A DNA stretch of 64,000 bases from contig JAEUIH010000040.1 of NCBI GenBank assembly GCA_016795105.1, forward strand, positions 1-64,000, written 5' to 3'. The stretch is from Planctomyces sp. (lineage in GTDB: Bacteria; Planctomycetota; Planctomycetia; Planctomycetales; Planctomycetaceae). The notes under the pieces were generated by a model. The model did no database searches, was not told where the DNA came from, and was given only the letters and a program-made list of their open reading frames with translations. Shown in pieces: positions 53,945 through 62,600 of this stretch. A program made the translations under genes and the position numbers. How positions within the stretch are numbered: the stretch's first letter is position 1; each line of letters begins with the position of its first letter.

Positions 53945-56900
53945 ATGAGACGATGGCCTTTGATTATTCGGTTGATTGCTGCAACAGCAGTAATCACCAT
54001 CTCAAGTGTCGCCATGCCACTGTTTGGCATGCAGGCTTCCGATTCTGCAGCGCAACCTCCGTTTCGCGTTTATTCGCTGAAACGAGTCCCCGCGTCAGAA
54101 GCTCGGAAAATGCTGCTGGACCTGTCCGGCGACCTTCCACGAAATACACGATTTCTGGCCGATGATGAACGTCATGAATTGATTGTCACAGGTCCCGAAT
54201 CTGTTCAGAAGCTCGCCAGTGAACTTGTGGATCAGCTGAATGCAGAGCCAACTGCACAGGCACATTCAAAACAGAATGTGGTCATACGATTCTATGCCTG
54301 CCCGACAGATCAACTGCTACTTTGTCAGCGTACACTGAGCGCGTCGCTGAGCGAAGGATCTCGTGTCACAATTGACCGCAACAGCGGTCGGCTGGTGATC
54401 GCTGCCACTGAAGACGAACACATTATTGCAGCCAGAATTCTGAGTGAATCTGTTTCTCGAAACGACCAGCGGACATCGCAGGTCACGAATGAATCAATAC
54501 CGTCGTTGTCATTCGACAAATCGACCGGCAATACACAGGGGTCCAACAGAGAGGGCTCTGCTCGAATAGTCTCCGGGCATTCCGGACTTGCTGGTCAAAC
54601 CAGTCGCGAAGACAATTCTGAACATGCTCTGAGATTTCGGTTTCAGAACATCACTCCTGCTCAGGCGTCGACCGCCGTTCGCCGTCTTCTTGGGAAGAAG
54701 GTGGTTGAGCTGAGCAATGGAAACTTAAGTTTCTCAGCGGGTTCGGCTCGTTCTGTCACGATGACATTCGACCAGATGTCTCGATCCTGTCTTTTGGAAG
54801 GATCCCGAGATCTTGTCGTCCAGTTTGAGACACTGCTGCGGCAATTTGACGATGCTCGATCTGCCGATGTTTCGGATCAAATCCGCTTCGTATCAATGCG
54901 AAAGGTGGATCCGCTGGTTCTCAATCGAGCGATCCAGCTCTGGAAACAGTCGCAGTCAACGTTAGAAGAACGGCCATCTGCAGAGCCAATTCCTGTCAGA
55001 CCTGGTATCGGTGCAGAGCCTGCCATACCTGACACTGGTGCAGAGCAGGGCAGTCTGATTATGCAGCCGGCAATTCGGCCTGCAAGCTATCAGGAACAGG
55101 CTCGCTTCGGAGCGGATGAACAGGAAGCAACTCCCGGGAGTCCTCCCGACCTCAGACGTCCGTCATCGGACGTCACGATTGAGCCACTTCCTGACCTTGA
55201 TGTGTTGATCCTGCGAGGTCGTGATCCTGATGTTGAGGAGATTACTCGCATCATTCAGGAAATCGAGCGACTGAGTGCCGAGACTGCTCCCGAAATTGAA
55301 GTCGTCTACCTGCAGAATGTTCAGGGAGAAGCGCTTGATCAACTGATCGAAGACGTACTGGAAGATCTGACGGATCCGCTCCAGGGACGTGTTTCAATAA
55401 CACCACTTGTTAAACCCAATGCTCTCCTGCTGATTGGGTGGGGCGAGGCTGTCGCGGCTGCGAAGAAGCTGATCGCACGTCTGGATGAAGCCGTTGCACC
55501 TCAAACACAGATGCAGATTTTTTCACTCAAGCACGCCGCCGCTGCACAAGTTGAGTCTACGGTGACGGAGTTTCTGAATAATCGCGGAGGACTGGCGCCG
55601 GAAGTCCGCATTACGGCAGACCCTCGTACAAACAGTGTGATGGTGAATGCAGCTCCGCGAGACATGCAGGAAGTCGTTCGCATGATTCAGAAGCTCGATG
55701 CTCCGTCATCTGCCTCCGTGAATCAGGCCAGAATCTATCAACTCAAAAATGCGTTGGCGGCTGATGTGGCTCAGACAATCACATCTGCCATCCTTGCTGC
55801 TCGCGGAGGAACCGGCGGGCAGCGAACTGCGGCACTCGAAATGCTCATGGTGGGTCCGGACGGTCATAGCGTAATGGCCTCCGGCCTGCTGGACGAAGTG
55901 AAGCTCACTCCGGATGCTCGCACCAATCGAATCTTTATCACAGGTCCTCCGGACAGTGTGCCACTTGTTGAAGAACTGATTCGCAGTCTCGACGAATCGC
56001 CTGCGGCTTCTGCCCAGATCAAGGTGTTTCAGATCACAAACGGAGATGCTACGGACCTTGTGCAAATCCTGAGATCTCTGTTCCCGGAGCAGGCCGCGGT
56101 TTCAAACGTCCCACAACTGGCGACCGCAGAGGGTGAAAATGCGCTTGTTCCGGTTCGGTTTTCTGTTGACATTCGCACAAACAGTATCATCGCGACTGGT
56201 GCGGCGGGTGACTTGAGAATTATAGAAGTTCTGCTGCTGCGTCTTGATGAAGCGGATTCTCAGGAACGCGTCAACAAGGTCTATCGTCTGAAGAACTCAC
56301 CAGCACTCGACGTTGCAAATGCAGTCAGTAACTTTCTCCGCAGTGAGCGGATTGTCAATCAGGCGGCTCCTGGTCGCCAGAATCCGTTCACGCAGATTGA
56401 ATCCGAAGTTGTTGTGGTTCCTGAGCCGGTTGGAAACGCACTGATCATTAGTGCGACGCCACGATACTTCGAACAGATCATGGAACTCATTGAAGGCCTC
56501 GATGCTCAGCCGCCTCAGGTGATGATTCAAGTCATTCTGGCAGAAGTCGAACTGGAAAACCTTCATGAATTTGGAGTTGAACTTGGACTTCAGGACTCTC
56601 TGTTGTTTGATCGAAGTCTTCTGGGGAGCCTTTTGACGCCAGGATATGACTTCAATGGCAAGCCCCTGGGTAACGCCAATACTCCTGCTTCACTCGACAC
56701 TCGAGGCAAGGTCGGCGGCCAGGCGACTTCTCACTTCAGCCTGGGCCGCACGAACAATGACACTGGATTTGGTGGACTTGTGCTTTCGGCCAGCAGCGAA
56801 AATGTCAGTGTGCTTTTGCGAGCGATGAATCAGTCACGCAACATGGAGATTCTCAGCCGTCCGCAAATTATGACACTCGACAACCAGCCAGCCTTCATTC

Positions 56901-57685
56901 AGGTTGGGCAGCGAGTCCCGCGAATTGTGGGAACGAGCATCAATCAGGTCGGGCAGGTCAATACGGTAGAACTCGAAAACGTGGGACTGATTCTCGGAGT
57001 GACTCCACGAATCAGCCCCGAAGGCATGGTTGTCATGGAAATCGACGCAGAAAAGTCAGAGGTTGGTCCTGAAATTGAAGGCATTCCCGTGTCTGTTTCT
57101 GCAGACGGTGAAGTGATTCGATCTCCACGCGTGGACATTACAACCGCACAGACAACCGTCAGTGCAGCCAGCGGGCAGACGATTGTGATTGGCGGCCTGA
57201 TTACATCCAACAACTCTTCGATTTCGCGACGCGTTCCATGGCTGAGCGATGTTCCTCTCGTGGGAAATCTGTTCCGATTTGATGGCTCAGCGAATTCAAG
57301 AAAAGAACTGCTGATCATTCTGACGCCACACGTTGTGAGAGGTCAGGAAGAAGGGGAATACATCAAGCAGGTGGAAATGGCCCGAATGTCATGGATCTCG
57401 TGCGATATCTTTGACTGGATGAACACAACACCGGGAATCTCCGGACAACTGGACAGCGCCGGAATCCAGACGATCTACCCGGATCAGACACCGGGTATCG
57501 GTTCTCTGACAGTCCCGGCAGAACCAATCCTGAACCCGGCAATAGACGACCAGATTCCGGAGCTTCAGTCGGTTGATGAAAACGGCGGAGGAGAAATCCA
57601 GCAGATGAGGTTCCGCACGAAAGCATCACCAAAGACACGTCTTTCTCAACCATCGAAGCGTTCCACAGAGAGGTCCTTGCCATGA
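53945..57685 (+). CDS. Secretin (GspD/PilQ-like) with expanded N-terminal repeat region
   Basis: A 1246-residue outer-membrane secretin. A signal peptide (about 1-29) is followed by roughly nine secretin-N-like units, each a strand-helix-strand motif ending in a [R/N]-x-x-V/I-x-x-x-x hydrophobic strand, e.g. FRVYSLKRVPASEARKML, MQIFSLKHAAAAQVESTV, ARIYQLKNALAADVAQTI, IKVFQITNGDATDLVQIL and NKVYRLKNSPALDVANAV. The secretin core (about 855-1130) has MIQVILAEVELENLHEFGVEL and VPWLSDVPLVGNLFRF. Typical GspD has about 650 residues and three to four N domains, so this would be a very tall periplasmic cylinder. The stop overlaps the lipoprotein gene. Confidence 0.92.
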   Translation: MRRWPLIIRLIAATAVITISSVAMPLFGMQASDSAAQPPFRVYSLKRVPASEARKMLLDLSGDLPRNTRFLADDERHELIVTGPESVQKLASELVDQLNAEPTAQAHSKQNVVIRFYACPTDQLLLCQRTLSASLSEGSRVTIDRNSGRLVIAATEDEHIIAARILSESVSRNDQRTSQVTNESIPSLSFDKSTGNTQGSNREGSARIVSGHSGLAGQTSREDNSEHALRFRFQNITPAQASTAVRRLLGKKVVELSNGNLSFSAGSARSVTMTFDQMSRSCLLEGSRDLVVQFETLLRQFDDARSADVSDQIRFVSMRKVDPLVLNRAIQLWKQSQSTLEERPSAEPIPVRPGIGAEPAIPDTGAEQGSLIMQPAIRPASYQEQARFGADEQEATPGSPPDLRRPSSDVTIEPLPDLDVLILRGRDPDVEEITRIIQEIERLSAETAPEIEVVYLQNVQGEALDQLIEDVLEDLTDPLQGRVSITPLVKPNALLLIGWGEAVAAAKKLIARLDEAVAPQTQMQIFSLKHAAAAQVESTVTEFLNNRGGLAPEVRITADPRTNSVMVNAAPRDMQEVVRMIQKLDAPSSASVNQARIYQLKNALAADVAQTITSAILAARGGTGGQRTAALEMLMVGPDGHSVMASGLLDEVKLTPDARTNRIFITGPPDSVPLVEELIRSLDESPAASAQIKVFQITNGDATDLVQILRSLFPEQAAVSNVPQLATAEGENALVPVRFSVDIRTNSIIATGAAGDLRIIEVLLLRLDEADSQERVNKVYRLKNSPALDVANAVSNFLRSERIVNQAAPGRQNPFTQIESEVVVVPEPVGNALIISATPRYFEQIMELIEGLDAQPPQVMIQVILAEVELENLHEFGVELGLQDSLLFDRSLLGSLLTPGYDFNGKPLGNANTPASLDTRGKVGGQATSHFSLGRTNNDTGFGGLVLSASSENVSVLLRAMNQSRNMEILSRPQIMTLDNQPAFIQVGQRVPRIVGTSINQVGQVNTVELENVGLILGVTPRISPEGMVVMEIDAEKSEVGPEIEGIPVSVSADGEVIRSPRVDITTAQTTVSAASGQTIVIGGLITSNNSSISRRVPWLSDVPLVGNLFRFDGSANSRKELLIILTPHVVRGQEEGEYIKQVEMARMSWISCDIFDWMNTTPGISGQLDSAGIQTIYPDQTPGIGSLTVPAEPILNPAIDDQIPELQSVDENGGGEIQQMRFRTKASPKTRLSQPSKRSTERSLP

Positions 57686-58791
57686 CGAGGATTTCCATGA
57701 AACACAGAATCGAACGACAGTGCATCACTCTCGCCATCGTTTTGGCCATCGCAGCATTTCACTGCGGTTGCTCAATGATGAACAACAACATCAATATGAG
57801 TTCATTCTCTTTCCCGGGACGGAAGAAGGAGCCTGAATTTCTGACGCCTCGCCAGATGGTGCCTGTGTGGTCCGATGCTGTTCTTCATCAGTCCGGAGAA
57901 CCAGCAACACGTGGATTCGGTGGTCGGCTGATGTTCTATGGTCTCGACAAACATAAGCCGATTCAGGTCGACGGTGCCCTGGTGGTTTATGCGTGGGACG
58001 ACGACAAAGGCAACCTCGAACGAGCACCCGATCGAAAATATGTGTTTCCGAAAGAAGATTTTCAAAAGCATTACAGCGCATCGCGGCTCGGACATTCGTA
58101 CAGCTTCTGGCTTCCATGGGACGAAGCGGGCGGAGCTATGGGCAAGATGACTCTCATCTGCCGGTTTGTGAGCGGCGATGGCACGGAGCTTACTTCGAAC
58201 CCCGCTCATGTGGTTCTGCCCGGTCCAGGAGAGTCGTCTCCGTTCTATGAAGAAGTCGCAGGACGTGAACGAAACACTCAGCGACGATCGGCATCCACGA
58301 TCCAGCAAACCCGATTCGAACAAGGGGTCGATACTGACGGTGCCGACGAAAACGAATCCGGAGCTGCAACAGCGGTCTCATCCCGCGCTCGTAAGTACCA
58401 CCCCGGCCTGATGACTTCCGAAATTGGAGTCACTCAGGGCTTCCTGCAGAGAAACATGCAGAGTCCCGCGAACCAGTCGTCGTCAAAATCTGTGAACTCG
58501 ACGGCAATCCTGAATGCCGATGAATTGTTCGATCCCGATGCAGATTCACAATCAACTGGCGGACATAGTCAGCCACAGGAAGACTCGCAGAATTTCAGGG
58601 CGACCACTGAGATCGACGAGGAGTTGTTAAAGGACGAGGTGCAAGCGCCGGATCCACCGTCAACTCATTTACGACCTTTTGAATCCCGGGTTCGAACTTC
58701 AAGAGCAACTCGAACGTTTCGCGATCCCGTTCGGAAGGAACCACTCCGCGGAGAATGGCTGAATGGTCTTCCGGAGACACCTCGATCCTGA
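57682..58791 (+). CDS. Lipoprotein coupled to the secretin gene
   Basis: A 369-residue protein with a signal peptide and lipobox HCGCS (about 27-31). The ATG overlaps the secretin stop (ATGA). An N-terminal beta-rich domain (about 60-190: RGFGGRLMFYGLDKHKPIQVDGALVVYAWDDD, YSFWLPWDEAGGAMGKMTLICRFVSGDG) precedes a Ser/Gln/Asp-rich tail. Coupling suggests it is a pilotin-like or accessory protein of the secretin; no known pilotin is recognised. Its 3' end overlaps the antisense BON-domain gene by 197 bases. Confidence 0.75.
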   Translation: MTRISMKHRIERQCITLAIVLAIAAFHCGCSMMNNNINMSSFSFPGRKKEPEFLTPRQMVPVWSDAVLHQSGEPATRGFGGRLMFYGLDKHKPIQVDGALVVYAWDDDKGNLERAPDRKYVFPKEDFQKHYSASRLGHSYSFWLPWDEAGGAMGKMTLICRFVSGDGTELTSNPAHVVLPGPGESSPFYEEVAGRERNTQRRSASTIQQTRFEQGVDTDGADENESGAATAVSSRARKYHPGLMTSEIGVTQGFLQRNMQSPANQSSSKSVNSTAILNADELFDPDADSQSTGGHSQPQEDSQNFRATTEIDEELLKDEVQAPDPPSTHLRPFESRVRTSRATRTFRDPVRKEPLRGEWLNGLPETPRS

Positions 58792-59263
58792 GGGAATAAA
58801 CATCCATCAGACTCCTGAGCCCGTCCGAAACAGGAAGGGCCACGAGGTCCCCGGTTACTAAATTTGCTGTGTTCGGGGAATTCAGTTCCGATGAAAGACT
58901 AAGTCTCTCTGCGTACAACCCCGAAGGTCGGACAATTCTGGGTCTGTTGACCGGGGCCCGTACTTCTTCTGTCAAACCCACAACAGATGACGTGGCTGCG
59001 TTCGTCGCAGAAAATCCTCCGACAAACCCCGCAGCACCTCCGCCCGATGCACTGCTGCCAACAAAGTCAGTTACACTCCGCTCATCTCGCAAAAAACGAC
59101 GCCCACTTTCGGGAACTGCCCCTGCCGTCTGCCCGGTTCGAGCCGATGAGCGTCGGCTCAATGACCGCCCCAGAGTTCTCTCACCGAACAAACTCTGAGC
59201 CTCTGCAGATGTGATGCAGGCTGACGTCACAAATATCAAAATCATCAGGCGGCGGATGAACAT
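58595..59263 (-). CDS. Secreted BON-domain-like protein
   Basis: A 222-residue protein from the ATG at 59263, preceded by GGGGAG. Signal peptide (FIRRLMILIFVTSACITSAEAQ region), a Gly/Ser/Ala/Arg-rich middle (about 25-110), then a BON-like domain near the C-terminus (SLRIEVSPEDHSAILRGVVPSERDRETFELLLKFEPGIQKVVNELTV). BON domains bind membranes or anionic ligands. Its C-terminus lies over the end of the lipoprotein gene on the other strand. Confidence 0.7.
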   Translation of the reverse strand: MFIRRLMILIFVTSACITSAEAQSLFGERTLGRSLSRRSSARTGQTAGAVPESGRRFLRDERSVTDFVGSSASGGGAAGFVGGFSATNAATSSVVGLTEEVRAPVNRPRIVRPSGLYAERLSLSSELNSPNTANLVTGDLVALPVSDGLRSLMDVYSLRIEVSPEDHSAILRGVVPSERDRETFELLLKFEPGIQKVVNELTVDPALAPRPLTTPRRSQWSP

Positions 59264-59619
59264 CGCATTTCTCCCCAAAGAAACCCTCTCAGTCAGGTTT
59301 CGGCCGCATCTCTCACCTGAAACGAACGTTTTGCCATTTCGGCGGAAGAGTCGGATTTTAGTGAGCATACCAAATGTAACAGATTTTCCGACAAGGAAAA
59401 TCTGAGCGGAACTTCTCCGGGATTCAAAAGGACGGAACCACGATTGAGGTTCTGACGACCGGAAATCCTTGGTAATTCGGTCGCCAAAAAGCTACTCTGT
59501 TCACCTGAGCCTCCGGGCTTTCCAAATCCTCCCGAACTTCCCGCCTGTTGACATCATACCGACGTTGACTCTTTTCAGTCGTGACGATGGACCTTCATTA
59601 TTCCATCGGAGAGCTCTTC
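59264..59619. other. Gap between the BON-domain gene and the giant repeat gene
   Basis: A 356-base divergent region that must hold the promoters for both neighbours. No repeats, RNA gene or clear promoter motifs were recognised. Confidence 0.4.
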
Positions 59620-62600
59620 ATGAAGACCGATCAGCATCCGCTCCCACTGCTTCGAAGATCATCGGAACTTCCATTCCGAATTTGCATCATCGCCTTACTG
59701 ACAACATGGTCTGGACTATTCACTACAAATGATTGTTTGTATGCCGGACAGGAACCGGCTCAGGACGCGATTGCTGCCCCGGCACAACCGCCGATTGAAT
59801 CGCCGGCCGCAGACTATATGCGGCTGGCAGCCTCGGAAGTGGCAGCGTCTCTCGGTCTCACCGAAGAGCAGGCTGCTTCCGTTCAGCAGGTCCTGACTGA
59901 ACATCAAACAGCTCTTACGACGGCAGATGATACAACACGGCCGTCGATCGTTGCTTCAACAAATGACAAACTGAAGTCTCTTCTGACACAGGATCAGCAG
60001 AGATTGTTTGTATCGCTGTTTACAGACAAGAAGCTTCGATTCAATTTCCGATCGCAGAAGTGGGCCGACGTTCTTGACTGGATGGCGAAAGAAGCAGACC
60101 TTTCATTGGTGATGGAAACTCCGCCTCCTGGGACTTTCAACTACTCAGACCGAAAAGATTACTCTACCACAGAAGCAATTGATCTGCTGAATGGCTGGCT
60201 GCTGACAAAGGGTTTTACCCTTGTGCGGCGTGAACGAATGCTGATGTGTCTTGATCTGAAATCCGGATTGCCCGAAGGTGCCATTCCATCAATTCAGCCA
60301 ACCGAACTCGTGACTCGAGGTCGGTACGAGTTTGTCAGCGTGCTGTTCCCGCTTGAGAGTCGACCTGCGGAGGCTGTACTGATGGAGATCAAGCCTCTGC
60401 TTGGTACGTATGGAAAAGCGGAGGCACTCCCTCAGACACAGCAGATTCTTGTCATCGACACAGCCACAAACCTGAAAGTGATCGAACAAATCGTCAGGAG
60501 AATTCCGGTACCAGCTCCCGGACCAGCCGTCACATCTCCTCCGGCAGCAGTGTTGACGGTGTACCCGATCATTCATGCGAATCCCACGCAGGCTGGTGAA
60601 GTTCTGAAACAAATTCTGGCTGGAAGTACCGTCGTTGTCGACGCAAAGGCCAGCCAGATCTCTGTCAACGCGATTCCGTCAGAACAAGTCAAAGCAAAGT
60701 CGATTATCGACCAACTGGAACAGAATCAGGGACCGGATGTTCAACCTGTTGTTAAGCTTTACCCTGCGTTGGTGACGGACGCTGATCAGCTGCTCGCAAC
60801 GCTGAAACTGATTGCCCCGGGTGGGCAGTTTCGAATCGATCCAGTGTCCGGCAACGTCGTTGCATGGGCTCCTCCGGCCGATCAGATTCATATTGAAGAG
60901 ACGATTAAGACAATTATGGCCAGTCAGCCTGCCGGGAACGTCCGACAGATGCAGGTCTACGCACTGAAGAACCTTGAGCCGACTGCTGTCTACACAATGA
61001 TTGCCACGGTCGTCCCTTCGGCCAGAGTTACGATCAACACAACGACCAAAAGTCTGATCGTCATGGGTTCACAAAGCGACCAGGAGGCGGTCGCTCGCCT
61101 CATTGCGCAACTTGAGGAACAAACTGATGTTGGCACTGCACAGAAGGACTTGAAGGCGTATCCGGTGAGTCCGTTGACGCTGACAACCGCCGTCACGCTG
61201 ATGGCGACGGCAATACCTCAGGCACAAGTCGTTGCGGATGCCCCAGGACAGCGAATTCTGGTTCTGGCGAATTCTGCGGATCAGGCAAGAGCAGAGATTC
61301 TGCTGAACTCACTGGCGACAGCTGAAGTCAGCGGACGTACTTTAAAGATGTACGAAGCAGACCGTATAGACACGACCAGTGTAGTTGCGCTGTTGACGAC
61401 TGTTGTTCCACAGGCTTCTGTCACGGTTGATGCTGTAAACCGCAGACTGCTGATCGTTGCCGCCGAACAGGATCATAAGTCTGTCACTGATGTACTCGAG
61501 CAGGTCAAGCTCAGTGAAGATGATGCTCAAAGAACCGTAAAGTCTCATCCGCTTCAGCCTCGTGTCAGTTCAACGACCATTGTTACCCTGGCTGCCTCAC
61601 TGGCTCCGCGAGCAAGCGTGGCGGTTGATGAGGCGAATCGCCGTCTTCTGGTGACTGGAACAGATCGCGATCATGCATTGATTGATCAGATCATTGAGCA
61701 GGTTCAGAATGACTCTGCAGGTATCTTACCCGAACTCCGGTTCTATCCTCTGCAGAAAGCGACATCGACAACGGCAGTCGCGTTGCTGCAGACGATTGTC
61801 CCTACTGCTCGAGTCACAGTTCAACCGGAAGCGAATCGCCTGAACATTGTGGCGACACCGGATGAGCATCAGAAAGTCACTGAGACCCTTCAGCTTCTTG
61901 AGACCGGTACAGAACAGACTCAGAAGTCCCTGGAGTTCTTTAGTGTTGGCAGCATTGGAGCCGCTGACACACGAACTCTTCTCGCAACCACGTTTACTGA
62001 TGTTACGTTTGTAGCAACGGCCGATGGTTCAAAGCTGATGGCCTGGGTTACTGCCAGTCAGAGCGCTCGGATTCAGGAGTTGCTGGAGAAGCTCACTGTG
62101 GAGCGTCCTTTTGACTCAGCCACGTCTTTGAAGTTCTATTCGATTCGCGACCTGGGTGCTTCGGCCACCACCGTGCTCACACGCGCTGTCCCCAAAGCCA
62201 CGATTACTCCGGGAGCAACAGCCGATCAGGTCGCAGTTGTCGCATCAGAAGAAGACCATGCTAAATTTGCAGAAGTACTCGCTCAGCTGGAATCTCAAAA
62301 GGAAGTCACATCGGATCGAACCCTCGAAGTATTCTCGATCCGCGGAACAACGCCTGCTGCTGTTCTTCAGGTGCTGCAGCCGCTTGTCGACACCTCGGTT
62401 CAGCTCACCATTGACACTGTCGGTCAGCAGCTGTTTGTCAGAGCAACAGCTGAAAAACACGAACAAATTCGGCCTGTCGTCCAGCAGGTTTTGGCGTCGC
62501 TTGAGGAAAAGAACCGTCGATCCACGAAAACTTATGTCGTAGGTGCACCAAACGCTGACGAAGCACAGGAAGTGTTGCTGGCTCTGTTTCCGGATGCAAA

